Source: Desulfobacterales bacterium (GTDB taxonomy: Bacteria > Desulfobacterota > Desulfobacteria > Desulfobacterales > RPRI01). Taken from it: a stretch of DNA of 23,275 bases. Made by a program: the position numbers and the translations under genes. The notes below the pieces were generated by a model, which was given only the letters and a program-made list of their open reading frames with translations, was not told the DNA's origin and made no database searches. Shown piece by piece: positions 7,839 through 14,789 of the stretch. The first letter of the stretch is position 1, and each line of letters opens with the position of its first letter. The stretch covers positions 1 through 23,275 of the forward strand of contig JAGVOC010000149.1 of assembly GCA_020052975.1 (NCBI GenBank), in the 5' to 3' direction.

Positions 7839-9254
7839 CTAATTCCCGTCATTGATTATTGCAGGGATAAAAACGGAAAAAGTTGTTCCACGGTCGAGTT
7901 CACTATCCACCACAATATATCCTCCATGGGTTTTTATTAGGGAATAAGTCACGGAAAGACCGAGACCGAGCCCTTTCCCAATGCCTTTTGTCGTATAAAA
8001 CGGTTCGAAAATGTGTTCCATTGATTCAGGCGGTATTCCCGGCCCCGTATCCGAGATATCGATCCGGACAAAGTCCGCAGGGTCCGAATATGCTTTTATG
8101 TAAATACTCCCGCCATCCGGCATAGCATGGTGAGCATTGATCAGAAGATTTAAAAAAACCTGCTGCAGGCTTCTCATATTTCCTTTTATTGCCGGTAAAT
8201 CCGGAGAAATCCGGATGTCCAGTTTTATTCCGGAAAGCTTGATCTGATTCTTGATAAGCTTGATGGTGCTACGAATTACTTCTGCAATATTTAACTCCGA
8301 AAATGAAGACTCCTGCGTGCGGGAGAAGTCGAGCAGATTTCTTACAATATCATTTGCTCTCTCTACCTGGGTAATAATGTCCTGAAGCATCTCGTCCGCT
8401 TCGATATCGAGCTTTCCGGAATACTCACTCAGGAAAGCCTCTGCAGTTAAACTGATATTGTTTATGGGGTTGTTCAGCTCATGGGCGATCCCGGCAGTAA
8501 ATGTACCCAGAGCAGCCATTTTTCTGGCCTGTAAAAGGTTTTCCTGATTTGTTTCCAGTTCCGTGGCCATAAGGTTGAATGCCCTGATAAGTCCTGAGAT
8601 CTCGTCGTTATGACTGTCCTTGAAAGAAATCGGCGTGAAATCCCCGCTCCCTACCTGCATCGTTTTCCTCTGAAGCGCGCTAAGGGGGCTGATCAGTCGT
8701 TTGGAAACAAGAGTTATAACAAGAACCATAAGTAAAACAAAGGTGCCGAGAAATGCAAATGGGAGCATGGAGATGCCATAGATTGTTTTATGTATTTTCG
8801 TTCGCTTTATATTGACCAGCTCATTTGCAAAATCTACCATTGCTTTACCCTGTAAACGCATCTGATCTTGATTGATCTCAGCCAATGCCCCAATGCTTGA
8901 CTTAAAATGTTTCATGTTTTCGTGATAACCGGTCAGGTTGTTCCTGAATTCCGAATATCTCTTCATTCCGATTATTCTGATGATGTCTTCGGACAGTTCG
9001 CCGACCAATTTGTCGGTTCTTTCAAGGTAAACAATGACTTCCCTAAGACTTTCAAGGTCATAGTAAAGAAAGACATTCTTTTCGAACCTGCGCATCTCAA
9101 GGATGTTGTTTGTCAGATCGCCAAAGCTTTCACTTAAGATCATAAGCCTGTTAACATATGAAAGACTCCAAAGGTTGAGTCCGGTCAACGCACATATCGA
9201 AAAAAGGGTTATGCAGGAAGCAAAAATGAGTTTTGATCTGATTGTTTGCAGCAT
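7839..9254 (-). CDS. Sensor histidine kinase with MCP-like periplasmic helical domain
   Basis: Membrane kinase of 471 residues. TM1 is about 9-31. A mostly helical periplasmic region (32-160) carries the pattern MRRFEKNVFLYYD (54-66), which I associate with four-helix-bundle chemoreceptor-like sensor domains. TM2 is about 163-184 and HAMP about 185-238. The HisKA helix with IAHELNNPINNI has phospho-histidine H258, and the HATPase_c domain has N-box LLINAHHAMPDGG and G-boxes DTGPGIPPE and GKGLGLGLSV. The NtrB-like HELNNP motif fits its NtrC-type partner, which starts 4 bases after the stop (or overlaps it from the alternative start). GAGGGG sits 8 bases before the ATG. All kinase motifs are intact. 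The signal is unknown. The divergent TauE-like permease suggests an anion or redox/sulfur stress, which is inference. Confidence 0.93.
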   Translation of the reverse strand: MLQTIRSKLIFASCITLFSICALTGLNLWSLSYVNRLMILSESFGDLTNNILEMRRFEKNVFLYYDLESLREVIVYLERTDKLVGELSEDIIRIIGMKRYSEFRNNLTGYHENMKHFKSSIGALAEINQDQMRLQGKAMVDFANELVNIKRTKIHKTIYGISMLPFAFLGTFVLLMVLVITLVSKRLISPLSALQRKTMQVGSGDFTPISFKDSHNDEISGLIRAFNLMATELETNQENLLQARKMAALGTFTAGIAHELNNPINNISLTAEAFLSEYSGKLDIEADEMLQDIITQVERANDIVRNLLDFSRTQESSFSELNIAEVIRSTIKLIKNQIKLSGIKLDIRISPDLPAIKGNMRSLQQVFLNLLINAHHAMPDGGSIYIKAYSDPADFVRIDISDTGPGIPPESMEHIFEPFYTTKGIGKGLGLGLSVTYSLIKTHGGYIVVDSELDRGTTFSVFIPAIINDGN

Positions 9255-9286
9255 TAAGGTTCCCCTCTACGATTCATACCATTTAT

Positions 9287-9369
9287 ATGAGAATACAGGA
9301 GTCAGAATACAGAAGAAAAACAATACCATGGTTATTCCGGCTCCTGACTCCTGGATCCTGTATTCTCAT
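9287..9369. repeat. Dyad repeat element (REP/MITE-like) between divergent operons
   Basis: Perfect 14-bp inverted repeats, ATGAGAATACAGGA (9287-9300) and its complement (9356-9369), enclose a second pair, GGAGTCAG (9298-9305) and CTGACTCC (9344-9351). The transcript would fold into a long hairpin. The GGAGTCAGGA-type wording recurs at 21957-21995, which marks this as a dispersed genomic repeat rather than a unique operator. It begins 33 bases before the histidine kinase ATG, so it would lie in that gene's leader or promoter region. Confidence 0.65.
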
Positions 9370-9529
9370 GCTTCGTTGTGTCCGTCCCGGACATGAAGGT
9401 TAGTAAAATCGACTCTCGTATATAATATGTTTCAATATGGCACAAACAAAACATAAAATCGATCTATTTTTTTCAGATTGGAACATGCCTCGTTTATTCA
9501 AATCAGATAATTCATATATTTATTATAAG

Positions 9530-9546
9530 TATAACAGAATGTTATA
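9530..9546. promoter_or_regulatory. Palindrome TATAAC-N5-GTTATA, possible activator site
   Basis: A perfect 6-bp dyad with a 5-base centre, 15 bases upstream of the -24 element and about 50 bases upstream of the predicted start site. Its size and form fit a dimeric regulator site. It is rather close to the promoter for a classical sigma-54 enhancer, so the binding protein is open. Confidence 0.4.
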
Positions 9547-9561
9547 AATATATATCGAATA

Positions 9562-9577
9562 TGGCCCCCCTATTGCA
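9562..9577 (+). promoter_or_regulatory. Sigma-54 promoter (-24/-12) for the USP-TauE-PPS-like operon
   Basis: TGGCCCCCCTATTGCA matches the consensus TGGCACG-N4-TTGCW at all but two positions and has the required GG (9563-9564), 10-base gap and GC (9575-9576). The -12 element is 36 bases before the ATG at 9613. The nearest regulator gene, divergently encoded, is an NtrC-type activator with an intact GAFTGA loop, which supports this being a functional sigma-54 promoter. Confidence 0.8.
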
Positions 9578-9612
9578 ATTATCTGATTAGTCATCGGTAA
9601 AAAGGAAGATGG

Positions 9613-10038
9613 ATGGAACGAATTCTTGTCATTATGAATAATCAGCATTACTCGTGGGAAGCCCTGGGCAGAGCGGTTTCTCTTGCAAAAAGAATCAATG
9701 CGAGGGTTTTTGTCCTCAAGGTTTTTTCTCAGGATGTGAAAGAGACCGGGGCAGTTGGGGAGGATATGAAAACATCAGCCGGACGAAGGCTGGAAAATAT
9801 AATTCAAGCAGCAAGAGCCGATTCAATCAGAATTGAATACTTCGTGACGGAAGGAGAATTTGAAGAGGAGGTGATCCGTTTTGTAGAGCACAACAAAATA
9901 AGCATTTTGGTAGTGGAGCCGGGCAGTTGGGAAACAAAGAGCTCTGAAAATCCTGAAAAAGGATTAGGCCCCATTCAGGAGATTCTGTATCGTATTTCAT
10001 GCAGGGTGGAAATGGTTTCACCAAAGAAATCTTATTAA
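9613..10038 (+). CDS. Universal stress protein-like (UspA-fold) protein
   Basis: Cytoplasmic protein of 141 residues with a UspA/adenine-nucleotide alpha-hydrolase-like fold. It begins MERILVIMNNQHYSWEALGR, followed by a helix and the strand ARVFVLKVF, and ends with strands ISILVVEPG and CRVEMVSPK. The usual ATP-binding pattern of nucleotide-binding USPs (G-x2-G-x9-G-S/T) is not visible near the C-terminus, so it may belong to the non-ATP-binding type. GGAAG (9604-9608) is 4 bases before the chosen ATG. It is the first gene after the sigma-54 promoter and likely the first of a seven-gene operon. Its role is unknown; USP proteins often accompany transporters and stress regulators. Confidence 0.75.
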   Translation: MERILVIMNNQHYSWEALGRAVSLAKRINARVFVLKVFSQDVKETGAVGEDMKTSAGRRLENIIQAARADSIRIEYFVTEGEFEEEVIRFVEHNKISILVVEPGSWETKSSENPEKGLGPIQEILYRISCRVEMVSPKKSY

Positions 10039-10071
10039 AAAACAATAGCGAAGCAGAAAGGTGATTGAAAC

Positions 10072-10992
10072 ATGTATATATACCTACCCATAGCAGGCAA
10101 TGCTGTGAACATTTTTGTTATATTCGGATTGGGAGGCATAGTCGGGCTTTTGTCCGGAATATTCGGCGTAGGGGGCGGTTTTCTGATGACTCCGTTGCTG
10201 ATCATGATGGGCATTCCGCCGACCGTGGCTGCCGCTTCGGATTCAAATCAGATCGTCGGAGCATCGACTTCAGCGACCCTGGCCCATTTTCGTCTGGGCA
10301 ATGTAGATTTTAAAATGGGAACGATCCTCCTCATAGGGGGTGTGATAGGAGGAACGGGCGGGGTTCAGATTATTCAGATCCTGCGAAAACTGGGGAATGC
10401 AGATTTTCTGATAAATATTACATATGTATTGATGCTTGGGATCATAGGCAGCTATATGTTCGTTGAAAGTCTGCAGTCGATGAAGAAATCGAAGCAGATT
10501 GAACAGTCAAGACCGAAAAAGGAGTCCGGATATGCAAGATTCATCGGGAGCCTTCCGTGGCAGACTGAATTCAAAAGGTCCGGCATTCGGTTGTCGATAC
10601 TGATGCCTCTGGTGCTCGGTGTAATCGTGGGAATCCTGGCGGCTATAATGGGTGTGGGCGGCGGATTTATCATGGTTCCTGTGATGGTTTATATGCTGCG
10701 CATGCCCATGCACGTTGTTGTGGGTACAAGTCTTTTTCAGATTCTTTTTACCTGCGTAAACGTTACAATCATGCAGGCATGGAAAAATCACACTGTAGAT
10801 TTCATTCTGGCTCTTCTGCTTCTTCTGGGATCGGCTATCGGAGCCCAGTTAGGAGCAAAACTCAGCAAGAAATTAAAAGGGGACCAGCTTAAAATATTGC
10901 TGGCTTCTCTGGTTCTTATAGTAATGGTCAAAATGCTTTATGGACTTTTGGTCAGGCCCGATGTTCTGGTGGCCTATATGGGAGGGCACTAG
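10072..10992 (+). CDS. TauE/SafE-family (DUF81) membrane permease
   Basis: Polytopic membrane protein of 306 residues with the duplicated half characteristic of the family. The first signature is GLLSGIFGVGGGFLMTPLL (about residues 25-43), and the second is GILAAIMGVGGGFIMVPVM (about 187-205). A hydrophilic loop (about 125-160) separates the halves. Members export sulfite, sulfoacetate or related anions, but most are uncharacterised and substrate cannot be assigned. AGAAAGGTG stands about 8 bases before the ATG. The next gene starts one base after the stop, so the pair is almost certainly co-transcribed and probably works together. In the context of a probable deltaproteobacterium, a sulfur oxyanion is a reasonable but unproven substrate. 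Confidence 0.9.
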   Translation: MYIYLPIAGNAVNIFVIFGLGGIVGLLSGIFGVGGGFLMTPLLIMMGIPPTVAAASDSNQIVGASTSATLAHFRLGNVDFKMGTILLIGGVIGGTGGVQIIQILRKLGNADFLINITYVLMLGIIGSYMFVESLQSMKKSKQIEQSRPKKESGYARFIGSLPWQTEFKRSGIRLSILMPLVLGVIVGILAAIMGVGGGFIMVPVMVYMLRMPMHVVVGTSLFQILFTCVNVTIMQAWKNHTVDFILALLLLLGSAIGAQLGAKLSKKLKGDQLKILLASLVLIVMVKMLYGLLVRPDVLVAYMGGH

Positions 10993-10993
10993 G

Positions 10994-11779
10994 ATGAAGA
11001 AACGAACCATAATGTTCATAACAGGAATGTTATACCTGCTGATGCTTACTCCCATTTGGGCCCAGGAGCCGTTTGAAATAAGTATTAAGCCAAAATCGAT
11101 AAGCATCGGTACTTTTTATAACGGCACAGATATCATAATTTCAGGAAAAATCCCCGATGACTGCGAAGCTGTTGCAGTATTTACCGGTGATCGTAATGTA
11201 TTACATCTAAAGGAGAAAGGTAAAGCCATCGGCTTATTATGGATGAATCTGGATTCGTTGACCTACAATAACGTTCCCAGCGTCTTTCTTGTTTCCAGTC
11301 AAAAAAGAGTTGAAGATATGACCGGACCAGAGAAAGACGAAAATTCAAACGTAAAAAATATAGGCCTTGCCGGTTTAAGCAAGTTAATTACTGTTGAATC
11401 GGAAAAATCCGACCCGCAAATCTCCATCGCAGAACTTTTTAAACTTAAAAAACATGAGGAGCTTTATCAGGAACAAACCGGAAATATTACCTATACCGCC
11501 CCGGTTCAGGGCTATAAATCCTTTATTATGAAAATTAACATTCCCTCCCGTCTTTCACCAAGCGACTATATGGTCAATGTATACTTGGTGAGGAATGGAC
11601 AAATAATCGGCCACGCAGAGAAGCCTGTTGAAGCCGGACTCACCGGCATCCCTGCTTTCCTCGCTAATCTGGCCTTTGACCATAGTCTCATGTATGGAAT
11701 CCTTGCTACAATTATTGCCATAGCAGGCGGGTTGGTGGTAGGATATGTTTTTCAGGGCGCTAAAGAAGGGTCACACTAA
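10994..11779 (+). CDS. TIGR02186-like exported, C-terminally anchored protein
   Basis: Protein of 261 residues. An N-terminal signal sequence (about 1-22, ending TPIWAQ) precedes a beta-rich extracytoplasmic region starting FEISIKPKSISIGTFYNGTDIIISG (read in two parts, about 26-50). A C-terminal membrane span (about 235-255, ILATIIAIAGGLVVGYVF) follows, with a short cytoplasmic tail. The ATG at 10994 is chosen because GGAGGG lies 7 bases upstream and the signal peptide then starts MKKRT. The longer frame from 10940 would run back into the permease gene. From memory it resembles the uncharacterised family TIGR02186, which is found beside TauE/SafE-type permeases. It may be an accessory subunit that presents or gates substrate on the periplasmic side, which is inference. 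Confidence 0.7.
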   Translation: MKKRTIMFITGMLYLLMLTPIWAQEPFEISIKPKSISIGTFYNGTDIIISGKIPDDCEAVAVFTGDRNVLHLKEKGKAIGLLWMNLDSLTYNNVPSVFLVSSQKRVEDMTGPEKDENSNVKNIGLAGLSKLITVESEKSDPQISIAELFKLKKHEELYQEQTGNITYTAPVQGYKSFIMKINIPSRLSPSDYMVNVYLVRNGQIIGHAEKPVEAGLTGIPAFLANLAFDHSLMYGILATIIAIAGGLVVGYVFQGAKEGSH

Positions 11780-11794
11780 AGGAATATTGTCGTA

Positions 11795-14389
11795 ATGGAA
11801 TCGGCTGCCGGACTTCATATGGATAAGCTTTCTTTTTGGAGAAAGAAAAACCCGGCTGTTTTATTCAGCATGCTTTTCAAAAAGTTCAGGTGCATACTTG
11901 ATAGAAACATCAGGATTCTGGAACTCATGGCAGACATGGGCGACAAACTGAGCGGAGAGTATGTTTTTGACCGGCAGTACATTCATACTGTAACCGAAGA
12001 GCTTAACAATCTTTTACGGCAGCATATTTCCGACCTGGGCGGTCTGGAGCAGCATAAAAACATGGAACTTCTTAATTCCTTTGAGCGGATCCATGATCGC
12101 ATCCGGGAGGAGATATCCGGAAACCGTTCGGTTTCTGAAATCCCTTTCACCCGTTTCCCGGAGGAGCTTTTGACGGAGTCGAATCACGCGTTGAGTGAGT
12201 TGGGAAATGAAAACATCATGATGGGTGAAATACAAAATATCTTAAAATTACCTGTGCCTGATGGATTCTTCGTTACCACAAGGGTTTTTTTCGATTTTAT
12301 GGAGTATAATGGCCTGATTCCACGTGCAAAAGAATGCTTCAGCCTGTTGGAAAAGGGCGGAGGAAAACCGGCAGAAAAAGCGTTTAAAGATCTAAGGGTT
12401 ATAATCCTTAACGGAGAATTTCCAGAGCCGATCGTCTGGGACATATCGGCTGCAACAGAGAATATAAACAGGAAGTCAGGGCGTGATCTGGTCTCATATG
12501 CCGTACGGGGCTGCGAACGGATAAGGGGAAAAGGATCTGTTGCCTTTAATCCGCGATTCAAGACATTTCTTAATATTCCTCAGAAGGAAATCTTAAACGC
12601 ATATAAGGAGATCATAGCAGACCTTTTTTGCTCTCCGGGGTTAAAACATTATCCGGAGAAAGATTTCGCCGTATCGGCAAGCTTTTATTCCATGGTAGAT
12701 TCAGGGATAAGCGGATTCATACGTACATTGGATCCGGAATATCCCGAAAAAGAGACCATGATGGTTGGCGCCACATTTGGTCTGGGAGGGAGCCTTAAAG
12801 ACGTAATAGGAACTCTCGATCATTATATGGTTTCCCGCGATCCGCCGCACCATGTCTTGTCCATGAATGTAACCAGAAAAGACCGGATGCTTACTCTTCG
12901 GAGTTCAGGAGGAACCGCATGGATGAATATTCCTCACTATACATGCAGAGCTCCCAGTCTGAAGCCTTCTCAGATCAAAAGTCTGGCCGAAACCGCCATT
13001 CTGATCGAAAGATACTACAAACGCCCGCTTGAGATCACCTGGTGTTTTAACAGGGAGGAGAATCTTTTTATATTGCGGACAAATCTTCTAAACGTTCGCA
13101 ACAGCGATTCAGATACGATGTTACCCGTTGAGAGTGCTATACGAAATGCAAAAGTACTGTTCTCCGGAAAAGGGATGGTTGTCCAGGGCGGCATAGCAAC
13201 AGGCAAAGTCTATGTCGTCCGTAACGATGAAGACCTCGATAGGTTTCCGGCCGGAGCCATTCTTGTCAGCTCACAAACCTCGCCCCGCTTCTCCCGCGTG
13301 ATCCGGAAAACAAAGGGGATACTTACCGGCATAGGTTCGCCCACCGGACACATGGCAACCATGGCGCGCGAATTCCGCGTACCGACAATCGTCAATTGCG
13401 GAATTGCTGTAAAGGAATTGAAAACGGGAGATGAAATAACCATCGATGCCGCTTACAATGTTGTTTATTGCGGTGTTGTAAAGGGGTTGCAACACTACGA
13501 ACTAATAGAAGAGGATCTTTTTGAAGAGTCGGAGGAGTATCTTTTGCTCCGGCGGCTTTTAAAGCATGTCAGTCCCCTGAACCTCATTGATCCCCACGGC
13601 AGAAATTTTACTCCTTCAGGATGCCGCTCTTACCACGACATTTTGCGCTATGTTCACGAAAAAGCTGTCCAGAAAGTTATTGATCTGAGCAAGACATATA
13701 AACACCGGCGTAATGTCCCTGTCCGTCGTCTGGAGACCGATATTCCGCTTGGAATCTTCCTCGCTGAAATAGATGAAAAGATAAAGCCGGGAATTGGAAG
13801 CAGGATTCAAGAAAAAGAAGTCAATTCCGTTCCCATGAGAGCTCTCCTGCAGGGGCTTCATGAGTCAGGAATGTGGAGCACAAAACCTTTGTCCGTAGAT
13901 ATGGGAAGCTTCATGTCAAGCCTTACCAAAACATTCAGTTATTCTCTCTCCGGACCGGATCACACAGGCATGAACCTCGCCCTGATCTCAGGAGAATATA
14001 TGAATCTGAACTTAAGGCTTGGTTATCATTTTACAGTTATTGACGCTTTCATCGGTGATCACCCGGAGGAAAACCGTATCTCCTTTCGTTTTTTCGGAGG
14101 AGTGACCGATTTCTCCCGCCGTTCAATGCGGGTTAAGTTCATCGGAACAATCCTTGAAAGATTCGATTTCCGGGTTGAGTCTCATGGTGACCTGGTAGTA
14201 GGAAGAATAAAAAAGGCTGCAAAATCAAGGATGATAGGGAAGATGAAATTGCTGGGCGGGCTTATCGGATATACCAGGCAACTGGATGTTCAAATGAGCA
14301 GCGAAAGCAATCTTGCTTTCTGCGTAGAAGATTTTATAAATAAAATCAAGGGAACAATGGAGGTGGGTTGTGAACAACATGACCAATAG
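11795..14389 (+). CDS. PEP-synthase-like paralog 1: degenerate ATP-grasp, phosphohistidine domain, novel C-terminal domain
   Basis: Cytoplasmic protein of 864 residues. A helical N-terminal region (about 25-110, with GEYVFD at 54-59) leads to a PPDK/PPS-type ATP-grasp (about 135-435), whose start is recognisable from PVPDGFFVTT (153-162). The ATP-binding signatures are lost: the SVRSSAxxED site reads YAVRGCERIR (235-244), and the last-lobe E-W ... Q-x-R residues read ITW and ILRTN. A swivelling phosphohistidine domain (about 455-560) has GGIATGKV (465-472) and catalytic H519 in SPTGHMATMARE. The C-terminal 300 residues are not the PEP/pyruvate barrel. They hold LNLIDP (595-600), CRSYHDILRYVHE (610-622) and NLNLRLGYHF (737-746). 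It is first of three paralogs and its 3' end overlaps the receiver gene by 20 bases. It is probably not a PEP synthase; a role as a phosphohistidine carrier or regulatory subunit is inferred. Confidence 0.85.
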   Translation: MESAAGLHMDKLSFWRKKNPAVLFSMLFKKFRCILDRNIRILELMADMGDKLSGEYVFDRQYIHTVTEELNNLLRQHISDLGGLEQHKNMELLNSFERIHDRIREEISGNRSVSEIPFTRFPEELLTESNHALSELGNENIMMGEIQNILKLPVPDGFFVTTRVFFDFMEYNGLIPRAKECFSLLEKGGGKPAEKAFKDLRVIILNGEFPEPIVWDISAATENINRKSGRDLVSYAVRGCERIRGKGSVAFNPRFKTFLNIPQKEILNAYKEIIADLFCSPGLKHYPEKDFAVSASFYSMVDSGISGFIRTLDPEYPEKETMMVGATFGLGGSLKDVIGTLDHYMVSRDPPHHVLSMNVTRKDRMLTLRSSGGTAWMNIPHYTCRAPSLKPSQIKSLAETAILIERYYKRPLEITWCFNREENLFILRTNLLNVRNSDSDTMLPVESAIRNAKVLFSGKGMVVQGGIATGKVYVVRNDEDLDRFPAGAILVSSQTSPRFSRVIRKTKGILTGIGSPTGHMATMAREFRVPTIVNCGIAVKELKTGDEITIDAAYNVVYCGVVKGLQHYELIEEDLFEESEEYLLLRRLLKHVSPLNLIDPHGRNFTPSGCRSYHDILRYVHEKAVQKVIDLSKTYKHRRNVPVRRLETDIPLGIFLAEIDEKIKPGIGSRIQEKEVNSVPMRALLQGLHESGMWSTKPLSVDMGSFMSSLTKTFSYSLSGPDHTGMNLALISGEYMNLNLRLGYHFTVIDAFIGDHPEENRISFRFFGGVTDFSRRSMRVKFIGTILERFDFRVESHGDLVVGRIKKAAKSRMIGKMKLLGGLIGYTRQLDVQMSSESNLAFCVEDFINKIKGTMEVGCEQHDQ

Positions 14390-14783
14390 CGACAGCAATT
14401 TAAAAAAATTGCAGATCCTTATTCTGGATGATGAACCCATAGTATGCAAACGCCTGAAACCCGCATTTTTAAAGGCCGGTTACGAGGTTGAGACATATAC
14501 GGACAGCGCAAATGCTATGGCAAGAACACTCGAAAAAAATTTCGACATTGTCATCACGGACCTGAAAATGGAAGGAATGAGCGGTATGGAATTTTTGACT
14601 GAAGTTAAAAGACGATCACCGCGCACAGAGATCATAGTCATAACAGGGTTTGCCACTCTGGAGGCGTCAAAAGAATCATTTCAGAAAGGAGTCTTTAAGT
14701 TTGTAGCAAAGCCATTCAAACTAAGTGATATACTCGAAATGGTAACACAATTGAAAAATGAACGCTTTGAAAATCCAATATAG
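14370..14783 (+). CDS. Stand-alone response-regulator receiver domain (CheY-like)
   Basis: Single receiver domain of 137 residues with no output domain. It shows acidic pocket D20/D21, phospho-acceptor D64 in VITDLKM, T92 and K114 in VAKPFK. The GTG at 14370 is preferred over the ATG at 14379 because GGAGGT (14359-14364) stands 5 bases before the GTG but 14 before the ATG. It overlaps paralog 1 by 20 bases and paralog 2 starts 6 bases after its stop. The pattern DDE-x3-VC-(R/K)-RL, G-(F/Y)-EVET and the KL-S tail match the receiver of the NtrC-type regulator at 6491-7834, which suggests a common ancestor and possibly the same kinase as phosphodonor. It could relay or sink phosphoryl groups between the kinase and the PEP-synthase-like proteins, which is inference. 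Confidence 0.9.
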   Translation: MNNMTNSDSNLKKLQILILDDEPIVCKRLKPAFLKAGYEVETYTDSANAMARTLEKNFDIVITDLKMEGMSGMEFLTEVKRRSPRTEIIVITGFATLEASKESFQKGVFKFVAKPFKLSDILEMVTQLKNERFENPI

Positions 14784-14789
14784 CCATAT

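Larger units (their letters stand above)
9501..9588. promoter_or_regulatory. 12-bp inverted repeat pair framing the sigma-54 promoter
   Basis: AATCAGATAATT (9501-9512) and its exact reverse complement AATTATCTGATT (9577-9588) lie 64 bases apart. The left arm is centred about 82 bases upstream of the predicted start site, in the range where NtrC-type activators bind. The right arm directly follows the -12 element and reaches the predicted start site, where a bound protein would block polymerase. They may be activator and operator sites, or arms of a structured DNA element. Confidence 0.5.

Noticed and set aside
9438..9453. TGGCAC as a second sigma-54 promoter
   Set aside because: The required GC ten bases after GG reads AC, so the -12 element is missing.
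10940..10993. Upstream start for the TIGR02186-like gene
   Set aside because: It would overlap the permease and add 18 residues before the signal peptide; the ATG at 10994 has a good GGAGGG ribosome site.
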